Shown: in pieces, positions 22,213 to 31,564 of the stretch
Layout of the letters: each line of letters opens with the position of its first letter
Position numbering within the stretch: position 1 is the first letter of the stretch
Assembly (NCBI GenBank): GCA_027563935.2
Contig: CM050449.1
Location: 46,660,507-46,724,506, forward strand
Length of the DNA stretch: 64,000 bases
Direction: 5' to 3'
Source: Costus lasius
Taxonomy: Eukaryota; Streptophyta; Magnoliopsida; Zingiberales; Costaceae
The notes under the pieces: generated by a model
Databases searched by the model: none
What the model was told of the DNA's origin: nothing
What the model saw: only the letters and a program-made list of their open reading frames with translations
Translations under genes and position numbers: made by a program

Positions 22213-23748
22213 GTCACCTTTCTTTCCTTATTTGTAGTTTCCTTATTTGCCTTGAATAAAAGCCCTAGTGCATTGTGAAGTTTCCTTATTTGGTCATGCA
22301 TTACTTCCTAGAATAGTCTACTGGGTTTTGTGTCAATAATTGGGCAGGTTATAGCCCAGCTAAAGGGAAGCTAGGAAGCTCAAGCTAAGCCACTCAAGTA
22401 AAGCTCCAATTATGGAAGGAGGCACTTCAACTACTTCAACTAAAGAGTTCAAGTTGAAGGGGCTTACAATGAATGCAACTCCACCTTCCAAATTAACCAA
22501 GGCGCCACCTAATATGAAGAAGATTTCGAATGAGAGAAACCAGCCCACAAATTGCCAAGTGAAGAGCCATCAATGCGCCTAGCCATCAAGGATCAATCTA
22601 GATCCACAAATCAAGGGATCATCATCTAGATCCCCAATTTGTGGAGCCACCTTTGGAAGCCTCTAGCCGCCCATGCATCTTGAAGGGAGTTTTTCGAATT
22701 CAAATGAATCCAATGCAAGAGGCGCCATCTCATCCAAGCAAAGAAGGAAGGAGCCCAAGAGAATTCGGCTACAAGAAAGAAAGAATTTGAAATTCGAAAT
22801 TGAGGATGGAAATGTTTTTATTGAGCATTAATTTCCTCCATAATGTTGTGATTTGCGCCTAGGGTGAAATGTCACCCTTGCCCATGGCTTGTTGAGCCTA
22901 TAAATTGTAACCTCCCCTCTCTTTGTCTATTAGTTGCCTAGTGAAAAAAATCCTTGTGTTAGCATTGGTGCTTGTGTCGCCTAAAGAAGTTTTCTACCTC
23001 CCCTCTCCTCTAAAGGGCCGAGCCCTTTCCCTTCTCCCCCCCCCTTCTTCTCAAGCTCTCAACGCATCCAACCTTTGAAGGACTTTGCTTACTCTTGGCG
23101 AGGCTCTAAAGGATCTCATCCACCTTGATCTCGGCAAGTAACAAAGACTCTTCATAGTTCTTTCACTTTCGGCTAGCATGAAGGCAACACCAACAAGACT
23201 TCAATATCGGCTAAGTTCTTTCCCCTCCTTCATCTATAGTTTCTAGAACTTGTCCCTACACTAATCTGAATTTTATTTGAAGGTGACGCAAGGAGTTGGA
23301 GGAATCTTTTCCTAAGCGCAAGGCTTCCTTCTTTCCCCCTCTTTCTCTTTAGTTAAAGTGTTAAGGGAACTTGTGAGGCTTAACCTCCCCCTTAGTTTGG
23401 CTTTGTAATATGAATCCGTGGTGTGTGCGGATCTCGTTTGTCTGTGTTTGTTCGTAATGATGCAATACCTTCCATCAGAGTAGGACCGTTGAAGATCAGG
23501 ACGATACGATCCTTCTATGCTCAAGGATCGCACTGTGAGTATTCCTACTAGTCTTTCAATTTGTAGTTTAATTGCTATTTCTTTGGTAGTCTAAATAGTT
23601 TAGTGTCGTTTTCTTCTACTTATAAAATACAAAAATATTTTCCAACTTCGTTAGAGTAAATTCGGGTTTTATCTAAAAATACAAAAAAATTATTTTCTCA
23701 AAGCGTTGTTTGAATGCACCCTTACTTGTGAGTGACCCCCCTCCATCA
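22134..23748 (+). repeat. Gypsy D 3' LTR
   Basis: 1615 bp, TGATGGAGGGG to CTCCATCA, followed by the tcgag duplication. About ten differences from the 5' LTR were seen by eye, including homopolymer length changes near 23035. TATA-like box at 22898-22905. The first 79 bases code for the end of the polyprotein. Confidence 0.95.
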
Positions 23749-23753
23749 TCGAG

Positions 23754-23980
23754 GCATCCGTGTGTGTGAAACTGCAGAGGGCGCACGCTTGGGCGCCTAT
23801 CACGACATCGACCTCATCTTGCTCTAAGGTATTTCCTAACTCATCGTGTCGACTCTCTTGCTTGCGATCTTCACTGGGTTTTTGCGACCGGCCTGTTTCG
23901 AGGATATTGCTTCTGCTGTGCAATGTATGTTGTAATCTCTATTTCTGAAAATTGTAAAATATCCCCGGGGTTTCCCAACA
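23754..23980 (+). repeat. C0 3' LTR, second part
   Basis: These 227 bases continue the LTR cut at 4668 and end CCCGGGGTTTCCCAACA, the C-family LTR end. They are the reverse complement of the first bases of the C1 and C2 LTRs as written. The next five bases, acaac (23981-23985), are the candidate target duplication of C0; the partner is left of the window. Confidence 0.92.
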
Positions 23981-24440
23981 ACAACATTATGCACAAGTAA
24001 GGTATCTACACATGCAGTTCTACATGCTCATGAAAAACATAAAATCTAAAATTTTAATTTTTCATAAAACTAGTCTCTTTTCCTCATCTTCTTTTCTCAA
24101 ATCTCTTGGTTATTTGCAATTAATTTTCTTGATGATTTCAAAGATCCTCTCAGCTGGTAATTTTGTCAGATCAAGAGACCCGGCCAGTCCGAAGACACAA
24201 TGCCCGTCCGACTTGGCAAAACCACGTGCGCCTTTGATCCTTTAAATCATATAAGAAAAATAATCCAAAAATCCAAAAGAGGTTCAAAAGATGATAGAAA
24301 CAAGAAACCCTAATTTTTCCTACTTTAGAAAAATCGTTTGCCATGTGATCATGCAATTTGCGAAAATTGAGATATGACATGTGAGCATGGAAAAGCATGA
24401 AAATACATCGTTCGAGTCTCGCAAGTCGCTCTGTTACCAT
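23981..24440 (-). other. C2 leader remnant and primer site
   Basis: This is similar to 14860-15320 in C1, that is, the LTR-proximal leader of a minus-strand C element. The primer site near 24429-24439 has drifted (ctctgttacca instead of ctctgatacca on the plus strand). C0 inserted here, so the rest of C2 should lie left of the window. Confidence 0.85.
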
Positions 24441-26399
24441 TGTTGGGAAACCCCGGGGATATTTTACAAATTTTTCATAAACAAATACAATGCACAGTGG
24501 AATAATATCCCCGAAACAGGCCGGTCCCAAAAACCCAATGAAGATTGCATGCGAGAGAGTCAACGTGATGAGATAGAAAATACCTTAAAGCAAGATGAGG
24601 CCAATGTAGAGGTAGGCGCCCAAGCGTGCGCCCTCTGCAATCTCACATACACGGATACCTCAAGTCCTCTTCTTCCACGCCCGGCGCTAGCCTCGGGAAG
24701 AAGATCCAAGCCTTAGAGAGGCCTCCACTTCACTTGCGCCACCTTCTAGAGAAGTTGTGCCAAGGAGGAGGAGGGAAGAAGACAAGCCGCCAAGCTCCAA
24801 TGCTCCAAACGCCAAGAGGAAAGGAGGATGGTTGCTTACGGCTAGGGTATGGAAGATGTTCGCCCAAGTTCTCCTTGCGCTCGCCCCTTCTACTGTTCAT
24901 GTCTTCAAGTAATTCATATATTCAAGAGGGGCGACTAGGGGTTATATTTATAGCAAGGACAGGCGATTAGGGATGGCTATGATCAAGCCAAGTGGGCGGC
25001 ATGGAGAAGAAGTAGGAAATAGAATTATTTTAATAATTAATCAAGTCCTAATCTAATTAGGAGTCTAATTAATTATTTAAATAATCAAGTCCTAATCCAA
25101 TTAGGACTCTAATTAATTATTTAAATAATCAACCCTATTAAATAGGACTCTAATTAATTATTTAATTAATTAATTAATAGCGCACAAATGATTAAATCAA
25201 CTTAGATTAAGCATATGTGTCATAGGTGACAACCCTAGTCTAACCAGGGCTAAACATGCGCCTACACATTCTTCTCCTTAAGCCCATTTAACTTATTAAT
25301 AAGCCCAACTATAGAAAGGGCCAAGCCCAAGGTCCATTATGCATGTCAATCAACCCATTGGATCTAATCCAATTTAATTCAAGGTCAAACTAGGTTAACC
25401 ATGGTTAGTTTGGTCAATATGCCAAAAATAGAAGTTGGCCCTAATAAGTTTCTTCCATCTCATCAGGCCCATCGGCGATGATGAAATCTCCCAAATAGAT
25501 CCGAGTCATCCAATAACTCGATCATAAGGCTTCTCGATCAATAAGAGAACTCGAGTATCAAGGTGTGCAACTCTGTAGCTTCCTCTGACGTTGGCAGTGC
25601 TAACCTAAGGTCACCACAAGCAGTGAGTGGCACCTAGCAGTGCATCGCTGCTACCCAAGTCATCGGAATGGATATCGACATCGACATCCCCATCATCGTA
25701 ATCAGGTACAGATGCATTACAGTCTCTTTGTCGAACTGATATCCGATTGGACAAGTGTGTCACCACTTGTTTTTATTTAATCTCATGGTTATGACTAAAT
25801 CAGGTCTCACCTGGGTATGGCCATACACTTTCAGTCATACAACCATAGAGGAGCTCCATGGATATCATGCTTCCCTTAGGAAGGGGCAAATCCTATGTCT
25901 GTCTATTGACCTTCTCCTATGAGTCGTGACATGCTCAATGACAACCGTTATTACCCCCCAACTATGGCGAGGTGTTAGGTTGTATCAAAGCATGTCCCTA
26001 ACCATATAGAATGGCCAATGACCTCAAGTCAAGGGATCAATGCATCTCCTATCACTTGTGAGGATAACCCGTGACACCAAGTCATTGCCTCACAGTGGGT
26101 CAGTCCAGTATATCGACCACTGATATACCCATATGTCTGCGTTAGCACCTCGTGCCTAACCAGCCCATATACCAGTCTCACAAGTACCAGAGTTGTCACA
26201 TATCCATTCTAGTACATTGACTGGGGATGATTATTTTAGCACATATCCAATCTATCTCTAGGGACATTATCATGTAAGTACATAATCGGAGATGTAGACA
26301 AACATTGATAATGACAATGCCATAATGATATATATAAATATCAAAGTCAAGTAGTACAATAATGGACCAAAACTAGGTCCTAGGGCATATACACCAACA
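24441..26399 (-). repeat. C2 5' LTR
   Basis: 1959 bp from TGTTGGGAAACCCC to ATACACCAACA, minus orientation. It is more diverged than the C1 pair and carries an AT-rich 44-bp tandem repeat at 25039-25180 not seen in other copies. GTATGGCCATAC is at 25815-25826. The following bases taatc are a candidate duplication that cannot be checked here. Confidence 0.92.
25039..25180. repeat. AT-rich 44-bp tandem repeat, three copies, in C2 LTR
   Basis: Units start at 25039, 25083 and 25127, exactly 44 bp apart. Each has aatcaa near its start, a palindromic core (TCCTAAT..AATTAGGA in the first two) and a ctaattaattatttaa end. The third is more diverged and runs into an ATTA-rich tail. Confidence 0.88.
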
Positions 26400-26636
26400 T
26401 AATCCTCATCTTCCATTAGAGTTGGGCCAGTGAAGACGGGATGACATGCCCTTTCAACTCTTAAAGGGCGCAAGGTGAGTTATCTTTAGTTCTATTTTTA
26501 TTTTAATGCAACTCATATGTTTAGTTGTAGTTCAATTCATGCAAATATGTATTGTGCCTCTTTGTTTTCTTAATCATTTTCCTCTCCTTAATTATACAAA
26601 ATCTCAAAAATATCTTGCATTTTCTGCTTTGCTCGT
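26400..26636 (+). repeat. Gypsy LTR fragment, U5 side
   Basis: The stretch resembles the D LTR near 23465-23580: CTTCCATTAGAGTTGGGCC, GTGAAGA and AAGG.CGCA.GGTGAGT appear in the same order. It is diverged and has no matching partner in the window, so it is a remnant of an older related gypsy element. Confidence 0.6.
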
Positions 26637-26640
26637 CACG

Positions 26641-26840
26641 TGTCTTCCTCCCACATCATTGAGCGGAGCCAGGGTCAAGCAGATTTTACATCCCCCGTGT
26701 TGGAAGACGTAGGTGTTGGAGCGACCGTTGTGGATGATGTCCCAGTCGTAGAGCCAAGGGTGGCCAAGGAGGACATGGGCGACATCCATGGAGGTGACGT
26801 CGCACAAAACCTTGTCGGTGTAATCCCCGAAGTAGATGGG
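26641..26840 (-). pseudogene. Gypsy protease fragment
   Basis: The minus strand encodes CDVTSMDVAHVLLGHPWLYD followed by IIHNGRSNTYVF, closely parallel to D residues after its protease (CDVITMDVAQVLLGRPWLYD). About 65 residues survive with no start or flanking domains. It is in the opposite orientation to the adjacent LTR fragment at 26400-26636, so the two came together by rearrangement or come from different elements. Confidence 0.85.
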
Positions 26841-26847
26841 GACTTAG

Positions 26848-28058
26848 TGTTGGGAAACCCCGGGGACATTTTACAATTTTCAGAGTTATAGACATACATT
26901 TTTCGCAGCGGAAGAATGTCCTTGAAACAGGCCGGTCCCAAAAACCCAGTGAAGATCACAAGCAAGGGAGTCGACACGATGGGTTAGGAAATACCTTAAG
27001 AGCAATGTAGAGCGATGCCGATGCAGGCGCCCAAGTGTGCGCCCTCTGCAGTCTCACACACACGGATCTCTTGAGTTCTCTTCTTCCACGCCCGGTGCTA
27101 GCCTCGGGAAGAAGATCCAAGCCTTAGTTCTCTTCTTGAATGCTTGCGCCACCTCCAAGGTAGAAGCGCCAATTGATGAAGAAGAGAGGAGAAGGGAGAA
27201 TACCGCCAAGCCTTTACTTCTCTTGCGCCAAAGGAGGAAGAAGGGAAGAAGCTTGCGGCTAGGATTTGATGGAAGAAGATGGTTGCGCCAATGCCCCTTA
27301 TTCTCACCCTGTTGATGTGTTCACGCCTTCAAGGATTGATCATGCTCAAGAGTAGGCGACTAGGGTCACATTTACAGGGCAAGAGGCGGTTAGGGTAAGG
27401 GCTAGGATCATGACAAGTGTAGGGCTAGGATGAGGAGGTTTGAGACAAGGAAAGTCTCCAAGACATTTCCATAATTCTCATTCAACCATTCCTTTTGTGC
27501 CCCACGCCTTTCCTTGTGTGCCAAGGCCTTGCCTTACACCCCAAGCAATGCCATAGAGGCATGCATTCCATCCAAGGAAGAGAGGGGAGGCGCCCTTTAT
27601 TTCCATAATGAAGCAAAGGCGCCAACATGACCCCATTATGCCCCTTGGCGCTTAATGGCTCATGTTTCTCCCCATTATACCCTTTTAGCCTCTCATCTCT
27701 CCATGAGAACTTGTTATTGGGCCTCATTGGATAATGAGCTAGCCCAAATCCAAATGTGACCAACCATGGTCAAATACGGGTCAACCTGCCAAAAATGAAG
27801 TTTGGCTCCAATAATATTCTTCCATCTCATCAGGCCCATTGGCGCTGATGAAAACTCCCAATTAGATCCGAGTTATCCAATAACTCGATCATAAGGCTTC
27901 CCGATCAATACGAGAACTCAATTATCAAGGTGTGCGACCCTGTAGCTTCCTCTGACGCTGGCAGTGCTGACCAGAGGTCATCACAAGCAGTGAGTGGCAC
28001 CTAGCAGTGCATCGCTGCTACCCAGGTCATTGGAATGGATATCGACATCGACATCCCC
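26848..28058 (-). repeat. C3 3' LTR, first part
   Basis: It starts TGTTGGGAAACCCC after cttag and follows the C-family LTR until 28058, where A1 is inserted. It continues at 37155; the two parts sum to 1918 bp. It marks the 3' end of the long degraded minus-strand element C3, which spans most of the right half of the window. Confidence 0.92.
28054..28058. repeat. Target site duplication of A1 (tcccc)
   Basis: tcccc at 28054-28058 recurs at 37150-37154, outside the TG and CA ends of A1. Removing A1 and one copy restores the gacatccccatcatcg sequence found in the C1 and C2 LTRs. Confidence 0.95.
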
Positions 28059-29742
28059 TGTTGGGGTATGCCCTTAAGGCTAATGTTTGAGGCCTTAGGA
28101 TTCTATGAGTATCATGTAATAAACGCTTATGTTTATAAAGGCATGGTTGTTATTCAGTATGTTACATTGTCTGTTGCAATAAGTGTACTTCTGAATAATG
28201 TCTCAATGCTGTTCAGCTAGGCTGACATGCTATATGTCCTTAGTCGAGATATCTTGGTGAACATGAGACAGCCTTGATATGGTTAAGACTAATGTGTGTT
28301 CTAATCTTATAGGATGCTTCGAGCATGGAATAAGATGTAGACTCATGGGTACATTGGATGTACTGGACAGACCCTACTAGGATATTCAATTGCTTGTCAC
28401 AATGTGAATAATCCTTGTGTGCAACAAGTGGCATACTTCCTCTGACTTGAGATCACTTGTGTTTCTAAATGATGATTGTCATTGTTTTGAGGTAGTTCAA
28501 TATCATTTGAAATATAATGGTTATAGACTATCTTGGATAATGATCATGAGTCAGGTTAGGGCACTAGTGATAGATACAGGATTGCCGTCTCCTTGTTTAA
28601 GGAGTGTGATGTTCTAAAGGGGCCCCCTGAATGAGATGATTGAGAATAGTGTATGGCCATACCCTGATGACTATGTTCATCTGATCTAATCATGCTCATC
28701 ATATTGGAGCTACAGGCTTGACACGCTTGTCCAATAAGAACATCCAGTGGCAAAGGAAACTTGTATGCCTCGTGAAGTGGATTCACACTTGTGCTATGGT
28801 TTGGGTGTAGTCTTGGAAGACTCTTTCCTTTATATCGGGAGACAGTGATGTGTGGCTAGATACCTCTCACTGATCGTGATAACGTAAGTTATCGTTACCG
28901 ACATTTAAAGGAAACCCTCAGGGTCGCACAATTTGGTGATATGGCTTACTTAAGTCAGATCGTGTGGACTGAATTGTTTTGGTTGAGTTTAAAGGAGTTT
29001 AAACTCTGATTGTAAGTGAGATCTGGTCTGATCATGTTTGATTGATTAGGGCTTGAGATCGGTAAGCTTCGATCGAGAGTGTGGATGCTAGATCGGTGAG
29101 ATCAAGAGCATCTAGAGATGTACGGTTAGATCTTGAACCTTCATGGTTCATATGAGATTTAGACCATGGCTTGGCTTGGTTCGATTTGTCATTTGGACCA
29201 AATGAAATTGGACCAAATTCAATTGAACCGGTTCACATAAGTGAACGCATGGTTCAATTGAGTTGGCGTTTTGGAATGGTTCAAAAGACATGAACGCATG
29301 TCTTGATGACTTTCCTTTTATGGAAGTCTTGAAACGCCAAAACGCCTATGTTGACTCAACGCCTCTAGGCTTCGATGCTCTCTCTTGGGTGAGGTATCGT
29401 TTGCACAAGGTGGAAGGGTTTTCGATGAGCAAGACGCTTTCATCTCATCTCCTAAACACAAAGGACAACTTGGCAATTTTTGCTAGCACAAGAGTTGCGC
29501 AAGGAGGAAGCCTTCATCCCTTGTGTGTGACATCTTTGGAGAAGATCTCTCTTGATCTTTGCTTCCAAGCCGACAACCATTCCAATGGCGTTGGTATGAT
29601 CCCTTTGAGATCTTTTTCGTTTATGCAATGAGTTAATCATATGATCTACATGCGGTCTTGAGGGTGACACCCCTAAAAGTTTATATGCGCCGCCCCCTTT
29701 AGGGTTTCACCCCCTTGCGCTCCCCCTTGAAGGGGACTTGCA
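28059..29742 (+). repeat. A1 5' LTR
   Basis: 1684 bp, TGTTGGGGTATG to GGGGACTTGCA. GTATGGCCATAC palindrome at 28651-28662 and an inverted repeat GATAAC-GTAA-GTTATC at 28878-28893. The 122-codon open frame near 29263-29631 lies within the LTR, has no recognised domain, and is probably incidental even though it is also open in the 3' LTR. Confidence 0.96.
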
Positions 29743-29744
29743 AA

Positions 29745-29757
29745 TGGTATCAGAGCT
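29745..29757 (+). other. Primer binding site of A1 (tRNA-Met type)
   Basis: TGGTATCAGAGCT begins two bases after the LTR end, complementary to the 3' end of initiator tRNA-Met. Confidence 0.92.
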
Positions 29758-31564
29758 ATGGTTCTTGTAGATTCATATGATTGCTTTGAAGTGTTTGTGA
29801 TCCATAGATGATGCTATGTTGCGCTTACTTGATGCTTTGTTTACATGCGTTTACATGATGCTATGCGCATGTTGTTTGTTTGCGCTTGTATCATTGTTTC
29901 AAGATGTTTGCGCTTATGCCTAGATCTAAGAGTTATCAACATGCTAGATATTTTCTCAAGTGCCGCATGTTGTTTGTTTGCGCATTGTTGTAGATGTTTT
30001 ATCAAAACTTACATCTTGCGCGCTTATCACCATTAGATCTACATGGCGCCTGCTATAAACCCTTAGACGGGTTAGTAGGGTTGAAGTCATCCTATAAGTA
30101 AGATCCAACCAGTCTGATCAGACCATCTGACAGCCTAGATGGGTCGACCAGATGGCACCTATGCGCAAGCACGAGGTGGCTATAGGTCGACTGCGGACAG
30201 GCGTGTAGCGAGGTCTGGTTGAGACAACCATTGAACGCACATGAGTTAGGCCCGGGGTCACACCCGCTTGCCAGAACTCATGAGGTTGTTCAGCCCTTGG
30301 CGCATGCATGGTTGACCATTAGGTCAACTGAAGTCAGTTAGGACTTGGTGCATGCAAGGGCAGTGGATCTAACTAGATGGATGAGTGGATCCCTATTAAT
30401 GGACCATTGTAAGGTAGTAGGGCACATAAGACAAGTAAAATTGATTCCAATGGGATTTCGAAAATTTTATTTTGTCTATGGATCACATGTTGATTGAATG
30501 ATGCCATGATGCTTGTTTATTTAATCTTATGTGGGTTGCCCTTTAATGTGTGCAGTGCTGGGGCCTGCGAGCCTGGTAAATTGTAAATTATTATTTTTGT
30601 GATCTGCGAATCACATTTTTAATTAATTTATTGTATAATTGACCTGCGAGTGAAACTTGTCTAGATAGATTAAAATGTATTTTAATTAGACAAGAGCACA
30701 AAGCACACATCGCAGAGGTGCATTCAGCTGGTGGGCGCACCTGCGCTGCATTGAGCGCTAGGGCCCTGGGTTGGACCAGATGAGATGCAAAAGACCCAAG
30801 AAGAGCAAGTGAAGACTTAAGTTGATTTAAGGTCTTACTTAGGCTCTATGGGCTTTTACCACATAAGATCCATGCTTTCTTTTATTTTCTAAAATACTTA
30901 GAATTGCATGAGTTATTTATCTTCTGCTATAGCCATAGGATTTGCCTGATAGTAAGAAGATAAAAGACCATTAAAATCCAACGCTAAAATATCAAGCACG
31001 TAATGCCTTCTGACGCGAAACCTCACTGTTCTGACTATCGTTGGAGCCGTGTTGTACCCACTCAGTGGGCACGTCCATCTATCTTCAGACGGTGCGGGAT
31101 TTCACCTGCGTGTTACAGAGAAGGGATTTATCGCTTCTCGTTGCTCAGCATAGCACGTGGTGGTCCAGGGAGTAGGTCGGGTCAGCTTGACCATGTAGGC
31201 TACATATGTGGCACATATGGTAGCACATGGAGGCAGCCATCTGTGGGATCAGAGACTGTGTTGTACCAACTCAGTTGGCACAGTCTGCTGGATTGCCCAG
31301 ATGAAGGGGAATCGCACGGGTTGGGATTGGCAGGTCGTACTCTCTGTGCATCTTATCTCTCCTGAGCGGGACGCGGAGACCAAGTATGAAATCTGGATCC
31401 CATCTCACTAAAAGAGTTCTACTCTTTCGGGCTGTTTTGCTGGATTTTTCAGCCAGATAAAAATAGTGAGAAAAAGAATCATTCTTAAGTCCTGATTGAT
31501 TCTTAACATTGATACTGACCTTGCTGTTCTTGCATTGTTGTAGATTCCTGCAGCAACGAACACC
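29758..31564 (+). other. A1 long untranslated leader with two covarying hairpins
   Basis: About 1.8 kb without a credible gene. It is conserved in reverse in A2 (57262-59040). Two hairpins share one plan: CCCAC-TCA-GTGGG at 31057-31069 with outer CGTG/CACG, and CCAAC-TCA-GTTGG at 31266-31278 with outer GACTGTG/CACAGTC (31254-31285). Both have TTGTA as a bulge on the 5' side. The stem bases change in a compensating manner, so RNA pairing is likely. The C-family leader has a counterpart. A 120-codon open frame at 31003-31365 spans the hairpins but has no recognisable product. Confidence 0.8.

Larger units (their letters stand above)
4669..23748 (+). mobile_element. Gypsy D: chromovirus LTR retrotransposon, CRM-like, nearly intact but split by C1
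   Basis: Two matching LTRs (4669-6281 and 22134-23748) with TGATGG...CCATCA ends, a tRNA-Met primer site, one Gag-Pol frame, a polypurine tract and the tcgag duplication define a complete Ty3/gypsy element. Without the nested C1 element it is about 8.0 kb. The domain order is Gag, protease, RT, RNase H, integrase, so it is gypsy. The LTR starting TGATG, the DGGS protease motif, the INDNAY...NVEDL integrase tail and a coding tail running into the 3' LTR resemble the centromeric CRM chromoviruses; Galadriel-like or Reina-like placement is not excluded. The two LTRs differ at roughly ten sites by eye, so the insertion is recent. Confidence 0.9.

Noticed and set aside
29263..29631. 122-codon open frame in A1 LTR, repeated at 36670-37038
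   Set aside because: It is copied because LTRs are copied. A2 and the solo LTR do not preserve it, and it has no known motif.
31003..31365. Possible small upstream gene in the A1 leader
   Set aside because: The corresponding A2 leader does not keep the frame; conservation is explained better by the hairpins.
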